From Zygnema cylindricum (Eukaryota > Streptophyta > Zygnematophyceae > Zygnematales > Zygnemataceae), in the NCBI GenBank assembly GCA_037447655.1, contig JBBHKE010001296.1, positions 1 to 27,550 on the forward strand: a stretch of 27,550 bases of DNA. The letters are read 5' to 3'. The notes under the pieces are model-generated. The model was not told the origin of the DNA. It worked only from the letters and a program-made list of their open reading frames with translations, and made no database searches. A program made the translations under genes and the position numbers. Below, one piece after another: positions 1-8,590 of the stretch (its first letter is position 1; each line of letters begins with the position of its first letter).

Positions 1-38
1 GTGAAAGAGAGGGTTCAAGTATCGGTTTTGGGTGTGTA

Positions 39-58
39 AGGGGTATAGGGGAGGGGGG
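39..58 (+). other. Polypurine tract of an LTR element entering from the left
   Basis: A purine-rich run (AGGGG, TA, GGGG, A, GGGGGG) ends exactly where the LTR begins with TGTTG. In LTR retrotransposons the polypurine tract primes plus-strand synthesis and abuts the 3' LTR. Its presence here shows that the LTR at 59-1358 is a 3' LTR and that the element body lies to the left of the window. Bases 1-38 would be the end of that internal region and show no recognisable coding. Confidence 0.75.
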
Positions 59-262
59 TGTTGATATTAATGTATTTTCTAGGTTTGTTTTAGTATAGAA
101 AAAGAGCAGAGGCAGTCTGCCTCTAACTCCCTTCTCTATGCCCCCACACTTGTTGTAGTCACTAAAGGTTGGACAGGGAGCTAGAGTCATGGTTGTTTAG
201 GCTCTCTATGGAGAAAGGGTGTAGAATTGGTAGACTTACCAAAAAGGTATTTGACTGACCTA

Positions 263-329
263 GGAATTGATCCTGGTACCTACCGTCCGTCAAGCAACCC
301 GTAGCCGCTAGCATTATCTGTTTAGCCTA
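263..329 (-). other. tRNA-like Pol III box B/box A remnant inside LTR A
   Basis: On the minus strand, antisense to the LTR, a box-A-like string (TAGGCTAAACAG, complement of 318-329) is followed by a box-B-like GGATCAATTCC (complement of 263-273). The second differs from GGTTCRANNCC at one base. The location and antisense orientation match the much better preserved boxes in LTRs B and C. It is degenerate and unlikely to be a functional tRNA. Confidence 0.45.
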
Positions 330-837
330 GGACTAGAGCTAAGACATATTGGGTTTGGTAAATATTTAAATAGTATCTAGTAGTGTTTTCCATTTAACCG
401 GATTACGTTTTATGTGGCATAGAAACATTTGTACTTTAAAGTACGAACGAAACAAATAGTACGGGCATTTGTTTTCGACGGTCCGTATTAAATGCCGAAA
501 TAAATCGGACGGTCGTGGATAGCGCCGGCTTCGCGGAAGGAAAATTTGGCGGTTTGCGGACGCCGCTACTCCGGATGACAAGTGGCAACATCATACGGGT
601 TTACGGAATCTTCACAACGGATGATAACAATTCCAAAAGTGACAAATGTCGCAATATGGCATTGTTGTACAAAGTCAGTATAGAAAGTACTCTCGCACCT
701 GTACTTTCTTATACAGTACCGTTTTTTTGACGTGGCATGACTTGGCGCCAAGTGGAAAGATAACATTTGGAAGTAGGAATTCCGGGGATTATAAGAAGTG
801 GTCCTGATATGACATGTGTTGACTTTTTAGCCATGTC

Positions 838-885
838 GTACGATGGCCGTACAAAATGTACACCGGTACCTGTACCTTTATGTAC
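838..885 (+). promoter_or_regulatory. GTAC array upstream of the LTR A promoter
   Basis: Six GTAC tetranucleotides lie in 48 bp (838, 849, 858, 866, 872, 882). A similar array occurs at the same place in LTRs B and C, with a shared core GTCGTAC-R-ATGGCCGTACAA. GTAC is the core bound by plant SBP/SPL factors and the related copper-response element. Binding is inference from the motif. Confidence 0.5.
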
Positions 886-972
886 TATACACTAATGTGA
901 TTGGTCCATACCTCAGTACTAGGGGGTTTAGAGAGGGGTTTAAGACTTAGAATATTTTGGGTAGGTAGCAGC

Positions 973-1000
973 CTCTCTTAGAGAGCATCTTGTATAAAAG
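973..1000 (+). promoter_or_regulatory. LTR A core promoter: palindrome plus TATA box
   Basis: CTCTCTTAGAGAG (973-985), an odd palindrome centred on T, is followed seven bases later by TATAAAAG (993-1000). The pair is retained in LTRs B and C, where the TATA element reads CTATAAAGG or CTATAAATG. Transcription of the element would start about 30 bp downstream and define the U3/R boundary. Confidence 0.6.
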
Positions 1001-1358
1001 GCAAACTTTGGCCAGCCATAACTATTGATTTACTTGGCCATTTTCAGTGATTCTTTTTGTTGCTGACTCAAGGGAGTCTAGGCTACACAAGGGCGTAGTC
1101 GGTCAGATTTTTGCTTGCCTCGGTGGCTGCATTTCTAAGAGAAAGTCAAAGTGGGTAAATGTATCCAAATCACATATTCTAACTTTACATTCTGTGGTGG
1201 AACTAAGCACACGGAAAGTCTTGTTTCACAGGGGTGAAGCTTTAATGGGGTTCTGATTGTCAAGGGGTCAATCATTTCGGTTTATACAAACTTGGAGTCG
1301 GCACTATCTAGATTAGCTTCTTTTGATCTGCGAATTGGGCAATGGCCATAGAATTTCA

Positions 1359-1555
1359 GGGGTCGGGAAAGGAGAGGGTAAAAAAATGTATGTTTGATTT
1401 TTCCGCGATTGTATATGTGTGTGTGCGTTTGCGATAACTTTGAACCGATATATGGGGATAGGAACTGCTGTTTCATGGGAGGGCGGGGAGTCAGTGATGC
1501 ATTAGTAACACCCGTGGTTCCGCCAACGTGCGTGAAGAGGCAGGCCGCGGGCCGA
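1359..1555. other. Flank of LTR A, no gene seen
   Basis: Host flank beginning GGGGTCGGG directly after the LTR end. It contains a short GT-rich stretch near 1410-1430 and becomes GC-richer towards the minisatellite. Open frames across it on either strand overlap the LTR end or the minisatellite and have no protein-like composition. Confidence 0.5.
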
Positions 1556-1985
1556 TCCGGAGGTACACCGCTACGGGCGGGTTGTCGCCTAAACCTGGCG
1601 CTGAGGTCACCGGAGGTATGGCTACGGAAGCAGGGAGCCGGGCAGTGCAGAGAAAAACGGAATAGGAGATCTCGGGCGGCAGATAAAGCTGGGTTGCCAA
1701 TGCAAGAGGAAAAGACAAAATAGAGGTCATCCGGAGGTACATGACTATAGGGGCAGGAGCTGCCTGTAGTGCAGGAGGAAAAAAATAGAGGATCACGAGG
1801 CACGGCACGGAAGCAGGAGTTGGTGTAGTAGGAGAAAGACGAAATAGAGTAATATCCGGGAGGCACATGCCGCAGGAGGGTGTAGTGCAAGGAAAAAAAA
1901 GACGGAATAGGAAGATCTGAGGTACATACGGAGAGTTTTGCAAGAAGAGGAAAGATGAAGAGGTCATCGAGGTACATGATCAGAG
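1556..1985. repeat. Degenerate ~60-bp minisatellite, about seven units
   Basis: Units begin near 1556, 1610, 1673, 1731, 1796, 1856, 1919 and 1967 with variants of CCGGAGGTACAT. They continue through GCAGGAG, GTGCAGGAGGAAAAA and GACGGAATAG and close with AGGTCAT or AGATCT. Unit length varies from about 48 to 65 bp because of small indels. Long minus-strand frames cross it but differ between units, so I treat it as non-coding. Confidence 0.7.
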
Positions 1986-2239
1986 GGATGGTGGAGCAAA
2001 TATAAACAGGAAATAGGTCTCCCCAAGGACCAAGACAAAGATTGACCAAGGTTTTTTCTCTTTGAAGGGAAACCATTAAAGCCTTCATCTCCTAATGAAT
2101 AATATTGATTTTTAGTCTTGACTTTTTGTAAGCATTGAGAATATTTCAAGGAATAGAAGTTTGAAACAGTGTTGTATATACGTAAAAGGCTTATTGCGGC
2201 AAAAAACCTATTGCGATAAAATTGATACCAATACTTTTC

Positions 2240-2645
2240 GGTTACCAAACAGTGAGAGGTCCTGATATATCGCTCTGAGACCAAGAAATTCCTTATCAGC
2301 AATTAGTGGAAAAACATGCACTGCGCTATATAATAGTACTTTATGACATTCTGTATTATATTTTTCATTGTATCTAGCGTGGCATGCCACATTTGTCAAT
2401 GTGTTCTGTGCCCTGTTTAACGGATGAACGCGAGTTCTTTGCAATGTAATTAACTGTACAGATGTACGGTATAAATCGTACAACAATCGCTGATAGTTAT
2501 CGAACCGGTGTCATAACAATAAAAATCAATATAATCGGTGTTTTATCGCGATATCACCAGTTCCGATACGTTGTGCTGATAAATCGATTATCGTTAAACC
2601 TAACAAAAGGCCATATTGGTTTTCGGCAAATGGCTACCGATACAC
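2240..2645. repeat. Palindrome-rich AT repeat, related to the 6.5-7.2 kb repeats
   Basis: The stretch holds TGATATATCGCTC (near 2262), TTTATCGCGATATCACC (near 2542) and TAAATCGATTATCG (near 2580). It also carries TTCGGCAAATG, which recurs in the repeat copy at 6483-6600. It looks like a decayed member of the CGATATATCG family. No gene is evident in 1986-2660. Confidence 0.4.
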
Positions 2646-2674
2646 AACACTAGTTTTAAGGCTCAAGCTCCCAC

Positions 2675-2756
2675 CTCTGTCCGCCCTCTTTCCTCTTTCC
2701 TCTCTCCACTCTCCTCTCTCCTCTCTCCCCTCTCTCTCTCTCTCCCTCTCCCTCTT

Positions 2757-2815
<59 letters not shown>

Positions 2816-2846
2816 CCTCTCTCTCCTCTCTCTCCTCTCTCCTCTC

Positions 2847-2882
<36 letters not shown>

Positions 2883-2886
2883 CTTT
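2675..2886. repeat. CT/CCT microsatellite
   Basis: About 210 bp of almost pure pyrimidine: interrupted (CT)n with CCT variants on the plus strand. Apparent Ser/Leu-rich (plus) and Arg/Glu-rich (minus) frames across it are products of the repeat. Confidence 0.95.
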
Positions 2887-3639
2887 CCGTTTACCTTTTT
2901 TTTCTCCAAATTGTAGAAGCCCTCATAAGCTTCTTTGTACTAATAGCCGAAGTGAAACTCTACTTGTGGTTTAAACAATGCAGCTCATTTTATTACAGGT
3001 TATAAATGAAGATTGTTTTTTTCTTTTTTTCATCTGAGGTTTAATCAAGGTGATGAACTGAGATGACATCCTTCAAGGCTTCTAAACTTTTCGAGTTGGT
3101 AGAAATTTCAGTACTTTTTCCATTTTACTTACATGCTGTTAGTTTTTTTTTCATTCTTATGTTTGAAGTTTAGTTAGTTGTACATTTTTTGTTGCCATTA
3201 TGGCTATAACACTCTCTTTCAACAAAAAATACTAGTTAGCATGATCGTACACCTCTTGTTACCCTCCAAATCATTTGAAAATTCAAGACTAAGTATTTAT
3301 ATTCTTACGGTCACTGTCGTATGTCACTTGAGTTTCAAACCACCATGCATTTGTTATGTTTGTGTTTTTCTTGCGTATGACATGTTTTTGCTCAACAACC
3401 TTGCCATGGCTTTTTGAGTGGAAAAAAAAAAGGGGCAGAAAGAATAAACAACCAAAACGAAAGCGATAATACTGAGATACCGAAATGTAGTCGTAAATGC
3501 TTTATCCACATTTTGTCTATCAAAATAAGACTTTATCTTGTCTAACGGGAGCACATGTGAAGTTTGAGGAGAGGAATGTTACTTCATTGGTGACAGTTTC
3601 TAGACTTTGTGTTGTTAGTGTTGTATAGGATTCCGTGAT
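2887..3639. other. AT-rich spacer, no gene seen
   Basis: Unique-looking AT-rich DNA with T-runs and one A-run (3421-3431). Open frames are under 80 codons and lack protein-like composition. The last ~80 bp may include the ragged 5' edge of the retroelement that follows. Confidence 0.4.
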
Positions 3640-5580
3640 TATTCCTCTCCTCATAAGTTCGGAGTGGCAACCCGGGGTGTTGTGAGGCCGTGGTCTACGG
3701 AATCCGGGCTTTGTTAGATGCCCATCAGGATTGGTTAGTCCTCCAGGTGGATGTTTCTAATGCTTTCAATACAGTGGATCAGAATGCCATTTTTTCGGAG
3801 CTTATGGTTGCACCTTCCCCCGATTGTCCAAATATTTCCCTTTGTGAGAGCCTTTTATTCTGTGAGCAATAGCCTCTTTTTCTCCACTGATGATGATTTT
3901 GTCCCACTTTCTTCCACAACTGGCACTCGTCAAGATGATCCTCTTGGGGGGCCTTTATTTGCCCTAACCCATTACCGCGCCCTCCAAGCTTCCGCGGCTG
4001 CTTACCCTTCTTGCCTCTTCCCTTCAGTTGCAAACAACACACACATTATTGGTCCTTCAAACCAAGTTATACCGGCCTATAATTTTTTCAAGGCTCGTTT
4101 GGCCGAACTCAATCTATCGGTCCAACCCTCTAAGTGTGTTGTTTAGTCCTCTTGTTCTTTTCCTCCTCCTTTCACTCCCTTTCCTGGTTTCAGAATCCTC
4201 CTTCATCCGAAGTAGGCATTGGTGTGTTAGGTTGCCTGCTCGGTTCCGATCCATACGTCACGAAATTCCTTGATTCCGCTTTTCAGACAGATTTGTCTCA
4301 CGTGGACAACCTTCCTCACCTTTTTGATCCCCAGGTGGCTTTTGCTCTTCTGCCACAGTGTTTCCCCCACTAGCCCTCCTACCTGACTCAAACTTCCCCT
4401 CCCACCCCATCATTTGTGTCCTCAATTTTTGCATTTGATGATCGTCTCATGGATGTCTTTCACACTTTGTTGGGCCGTGGAGCTTTTGATCGCGAGTCTG
4501 GGCCTGCAGCGCGCATCCAAGCCTCTCTTCTTGTCTCGGCTGGCGGTTTGGGTTTACTCTCGACGGCGCGTGTTGTTCCAGTCGCCTATTTGGGAAGTTG
4601 GTTCCTTGTTGCTTCCACTATTGTCTCTCGTTTTCTAGCTGGGGACACTCATATTCTTGCAGTCGTGGTTCCCCGTGTTCAGATGGTGAGCTCGCCTTCC
4701 AATGGTCCCTTTTGGATGCATCACGTTCTCTTAATCTGGCTGCTATCGAGGACATGCTGATTTTTTCCACTCTTGTTACGACATCAGTTGCGCGTGTTCA
4801 GGAATCCATTTCTGATTGGGTTGTCGATGCTATTAAATCCGAGCTTCTTGAGGCGCTTCCTTCCGATTCTTCGCGTGCACGCTTCCTGTCTTGTGGCCGA
4901 CCTGGCTATGGAGCTTGGCTATTGGCTGTCCCTATCTTATCCACTCTTCGTTTCACCCCGGCTCAGTTCACGACGGCCCTTAGGTTCCGGCTTATCCTCC
5001 CTCACCCACCTTTGCTTAGCTCACTTGTTTGCTCCTGTGGCCACGTTCTTGAGGCCAACGGGGTCCATTTGCTTCGTTGCTCCCACGAGGGCGAGTTGAT
5101 TCAGGCGCACGACACGATTCGGGACACCATTGCTACTATCGCTTTTGAGGGGGGATTTTCTGTTCGTCGGGAGGTCTCTCACATTATTCCTTCGCGTCAG
5201 ATTGACCTTGTATTACTTGATGGTGCGCGTCGTACATTTGGTGACATTGTTTTGGCGAACCCTACCTCAACTACAGTCGTCAACCAAGCGGTTCGGCATG
5301 TGGGAGTGGCCGCCCGTGATGCGGCTAAAAGAAAGGAGCGTGATTATGCCTGTCGCGACATTATGGATGGCTTCATTCCAATAGCGGTCGAGATATTTGG
5401 TTGTTTGGGTGTGGCTTTCGACGAGTTTTTCCGTACTTGTGGTCGGCGCTTGTTCGAGAGGCGAGGACCCGGGAGCCCTTCTGTTTCAGTCCTTTTTTTC
5501 GTCAACATTTTTCCATGGCCCTACAACGGGTGCTGGCTTCTATATTACTTAGATCGTCTGTTGCCGTTATGGATCGTTGA
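3640..5580 (+). pseudogene. Decayed non-LTR retroelement: reverse transcriptase plus restriction-like endonuclease region
   Basis: Pieces of one polyprotein can be read in order across three frames. They are: a PGCCEAVVYGIRALLDAH block; RT motif A, VDVSNAFNTVDQ (near 3740-3785); TGTRQDDPLGGPLFAL (near 3920-3965); the catalytic motif position, which reads VANNTHIIGP; then the thumb region. The second half (about 4675-5490) is one long open frame with a CSCG...H...RC.H zinc knuckle. It ends with RQIDLVLLDG followed by FGDIVLANP, resembling the R-x-D...D core of restriction-like endonucleases of R2-type elements. The family's C-terminal ALQR segment lies in another frame and stops at 5578-5580. 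Lesions: frameshifts near 3825, 4675 and 5495, TAG at 4144 in place of an expected Trp, TAG at 4371, and both catalytic Asp of motif C changed to Asn. The 5' end is missing. It is dead. Confidence 0.85.
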
Positions 5581-5884
5581 CGTGTTCCGGAATGTCCTCC
5601 TCATGCTCCTCCGGGATTCGGGGACTTACGTGGTTGCTTTCCGTAGATTTTGAGTTATGTTGGGTGTATTTTTTTGTTACGTGTTAGTTTTTTCCTTTGA
5701 TGTTTTGTTTGCGGGGTTTTTCTAGTTTGGGTGTTTTCGATTTCCCTGCCATTCTTTCGTATTTTCGTTGGTTTTGCCTTGATTTTCTTTTTTGTTTATT
5801 CCCTTGTCATGTAGTTTTTTCAGTTTTAGCAATGCTACTTCCTTTTGTTCCCATGGACTTAGATGGTTTGCCATCGCGCTTTTT

Positions 5885-5890
5885 AATAAA
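5885..5890 (+). terminator. AATAAA, possible polyadenylation signal of the retroelement
   Basis: AATAAA lies about 300 bp past the terminal stop of the retroelement reading frame, in a T-rich tail region. It may be the element's 3'-end signal, but AATAAA is common in AT-rich DNA. Confidence 0.3.
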
Positions 5891-6480
5891 GTCGGCCCCC
5901 TTTTTTTATTATGTATAATGACACTTCATAAAATGACAATATTTTTTGAAGTATTTGTATTTTTCGGCATTTTTTCCATTCAAAATCAGGTGTAGACTGC
6001 GATGTCGATCTAGCTAATGTGATGGTTCTATCTTGGTTATCTTTACCAAATTATAATCATAACAAAAATAATAACGATCATTATTAAAATTAATATACGA
6101 TGAAGACTTAAAATTGAAACTAATTTTGGCAATCTATATTATGGCTAAAGAAAAAGAAAATGGAATGTATATCCTCAAAATTGACCAGCTATAACATTTT
6201 TCCTTTTTGGGCAATGACTCAATGACAATCACAATTTGTGGTTTTTTTTATAAGTAAAATTGCTTTAAGATTTTGCGAGCAACTGACTTTTTCTCTCCTT
6301 CCTTTTTACTCCTTATTCTTTCTTTACATTTTCTTCCTTCTCTCTTTTCATATAAATGTATTAGATACTTATCGCCTATCTACTCTTCTTTGCGTTCAAG
6401 TCTCAATTCTAAACGCAACTAACATGCCTATGTAAAGCCCTCAACGTGTAACACCTTATAACTCACGGAGGTATGGCCTC
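5891..6480. other. AT-rich spacer, no gene seen
   Basis: AT-rich DNA with short open frames only. No motif, repeat or RNA gene could be recognised. Confidence 0.4.
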
Positions 6481-6482
6481 CC

Positions 6483-6600
6483 ACCAAATGTATCGCGACA
6501 TTTTTTGTCGGTCATAGAGCGATATATTGAGCCCTTTCAGAGTTCAATATTCGGCAAATGAAATATCGAGTTTATCGCGATTTGATTTATTACGATACAC
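6483..6600 (+). repeat. CGATATATCG-family repeat, copy 1
   Basis: It begins ACCAAATGTATCGCGAC, passes through GCGATATATTGAGCCCTTT and TTCAATATTCGGCAAATG, and ends near GCGATTTGATTTATTACG. It aligns over its length with the copy at 7040-7150, and its middle aligns with the copy at 16937-17000. It is probably a short non-coding mobile element; no clean terminal inverted repeat or target duplication was confirmed. Confidence 0.6.
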
Positions 6601-6719
6601 AACTTTAAGAAATGAGATGTCATGCGAAAGTTTTGTACTAAAACAGATTTTGTCGTACTTAGCGCCAACGCTTACTAACATAATATAAAGTGGTTAACAA
6701 ACTACATGAAAAAAATCCA

Positions 6720-6905
6720 TATTAGAGTTAATTCTAATGTTGGGTATTGAGGGCCCCTTGCCGATATTCGATAGGTACCTAAATTTGGGTACTCGATAAT
6801 CGATATATCGCTTCGATATATCGAGGATCTTAATATCGCGATATTTGTGCGATGTATCGGTCGATATCATGATATATTTCAATCGCGATATATCGAAGTG
6901 ACGCT
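6720..6905. repeat. CGATATATCG-family repeat, palindromic copy
   Basis: Two perfect CGATATATCG decamers lie three bases apart (6801-6810, 6814-6823), followed by AATATCGCGATATT and a third GCGATATATCGAAG near 6890. The left part (TTGGGTATTGAGGG) partly resembles the reverse complement of the right end of the copy at 7040-7190. The two may therefore be arms of one larger inverted structure enclosing the C/G fold-back. Confidence 0.5.
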
Positions 6906-6929
6906 AGGTCATTTTTTTTTTCAAAAGCG

Positions 6930-6985
6930 CCCCCCCTCCCCCCCCCCGCGTGGCGCGCAGCTCAGAGGATGGGGGGGGGGGGGGG
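6930..6985. repeat. C-run/G-run fold-back
   Basis: A C-rich tract (6930-6947, one T inside) and a 15-base G-run (6971-6985) are separated by 23 bases. The arms can form a C:G hairpin of at least ten pairs; the G-run alone could join an intermolecular quadruplex. It lies between two palindromic repeat copies. Confidence 0.8.
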
Positions 6986-7039
6986 CAAAGATTTTTAGTA
7001 CGATATCACGGACTGGATCTGTACGGACACCCACCTTGT

Positions 7040-7150
7040 ACCAAATATATCGCAATATAATATGTTGGTCCGGTGAGATATATCGAGGCCTTTGACCGAT
7101 CGATAATCGATATATTGAATATCGAACTTATAGCGATATGATTTTAACCC
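7040..7150 (+). repeat. CGATATATCG-family repeat, copy 2
   Basis: It begins ACCAAATATATCGCAAT, with GAGATATATCGAGGCCTTTG and ATCGATAATCGATATATTG inside, and ends GCGATATGATTTTAACCC. It aligns with copy 1 at 6483-6600 in the same orientation and order of blocks. Confidence 0.6.
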
Positions 7151-7476
7151 GTACCCAATATTTGTCCGACTAATTCCCATTATAATGTCAATAATACTAG
7201 TTTATGATTTTTGGCCAAAAACGCAGCGACAAAATTAGTGTTATCAACACTAATAGAGATGAGCGGTGTAAGCCTTTTGGTGTCTAATTTTTACAAGCAC
7301 TTCATCCCTTAGCAGGAACCATCCCTAATTTACTCCAATTGTAGGAAGAGTCATCCATGTGGTGACTCGGCATACGGCTGCACTATGAGGAAGAATCTGG
7401 CGTCCTGCTCGACTCAAAATTTTAACCTGCGGGTACGACCAATGAAGAATTCGCAGACGGAATCGTGAGCGGTATC

Positions 7477-7498
7477 TTCCGTACGGAATCCTATAAAT
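7477..7498 (+). promoter_or_regulatory. Palindrome plus TATA box, possible promoter of the root-cap-like gene
   Basis: The perfect 12-bp palindrome TTCCGTACGGAA (7477-7488) is followed by TATAAAT (7492-7498). It is about 1.1 kb upstream of the first recognised exon of the only plus-strand gene nearby, which would leave room for a leader and early exons. Its role is inferred from position and motif only. Confidence 0.35.
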
Positions 7499-8201
7499 GC
7501 GACCTGAAAACTTTTTTCGTCACATATTCGTATTTATTTGCCAGCTGTGTACGGTTCTCGCATTTCAATCATTTTCACGTTCCCGATTGAATTCCAGCCG
7601 TCTCCAACTGGAATTCCATCCTTGTTTCGGTTGGACGGGACAAAGTTGGCTGAAATCGTAAAACCGCACTTTGTTTGTAGACAGTCCTTGGATTGGAATT
7701 CGTTAGGTTTTGGTGACTAGACAACGAAGGAAAGAACCAAAAAACAAAAAAAGATACTGATTTACTGGCGAAATTGCCTTAAAAAAATAAGCGCAGAGAA
7801 GCATAGCATTTGTGGTTACAGTACATTTCTAGTTTCCTCTCGAGCTTTTGGACATGGCGGAAGAAAGGAGTTTATTGGCTATGTCGTTCGTATTGGCAGC
7901 GTTGTTATGTTTATTGTGAGTTGATAAGATGAAGATTTTTTTGCCAGTATATTGCTTCGTTCTGAAAACGAACATCGTTTTTTGTCTGTGCCGAGGTTGT
8001 AGAAATGTCATAAAGCAATCATTATTCATCTCATATTAAATCTTGGCATTGTTTTCTCTTACATATCAATCCTGCAATTTTTCTGCATTTATTCCAAATG
8101 CACTCAATGTTTCCTCTGTTCGAGCGTGTTTTTGTTTGATATTGGAATATATCTGCTTGTATACGATATCCTGCTTAGAAAAGATTATTGTTTCTTTTGC
8201 A

Positions 8202-8253
8202 GTTTCCAAGTTGTCTCCGGCTACTCAGCCGTGGAGACGACCAAACTAAGCAC
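8202..8253 (+). CDS. Possible upstream exon of the root-cap-like gene
   Basis: A 52-bp segment is bounded by a good acceptor (TTTCTTTTGCAG) and a good donor (AG followed by GTGTTT). All three frames are open. I cannot match it to the family and cannot join it in frame to 8591-8742, so this rests on splice signals only. The signal-peptide exon and the Cys-rich N-terminal part usual for this family were not found in 7500-8590. Confidence 0.25.
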
Positions 8254-8590
8254 AGGTGTTTACATATCTCTCTGCTTTATTTTCTCGTATGCTTGTGAAT
8301 GTTACATACTCCTATGTTATGTTATGTTATTTATGTGTTCTTGCATTTTTTGCTTGACATTTATTTTTCTGACCCCGTCTTTCCTTCGAAAGCTGCATCT
8401 GCTGCCTTTTTTATGAAAACAGTTGAAACAAACCAGTCTCAACCAATCAGTTTAAAGACGTCACGATTCAAGGGAAATTATATGCTGTTCATGTGTGGTT
8501 CTTTGTTCCATTTCAATTATGAGACTCCATTCTTTGCCCCGCTTGACGCTAAAATATAATGTTTTCCTCATTTGTGCTCACAGTCGGTAG

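Larger units (their letters stand above)
59..1358 (+). mobile_element. Copia-type 3' LTR, copy A (sense +)
   Basis: This 1300-bp LTR starts TGTTGA and ends ATTTCA. It aligns in reverse orientation with the two LTRs at 18150-19383 and 21360-22461. The first ~25 bases match (TGTTG, AT-rich, then ATGTATTTTCTAGG). The strongest similarity is from about 830 to the end, covering a GTAC array, a CTCTCTTAGAGAG palindrome, a TATA box and a long R/U5-like stretch. Divergence from the other two copies is much greater than between those two, so this is an older or different subfamily member. No PBS follows it; the flanking base run GGGGT would be one copy of the target duplication. No protein is encoded. 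Confidence 0.85.

Noticed and set aside
1282-2088. 268-codon minus-strand open frame
   Set aside because: It covers the end of LTR A and the minisatellite, with low-complexity composition that follows the repeat.
4598-5653. 351-codon open frame as a working gene
   Set aside because: It is the 3' half of a broken retroelement; its first and last parts are out of the family frame.
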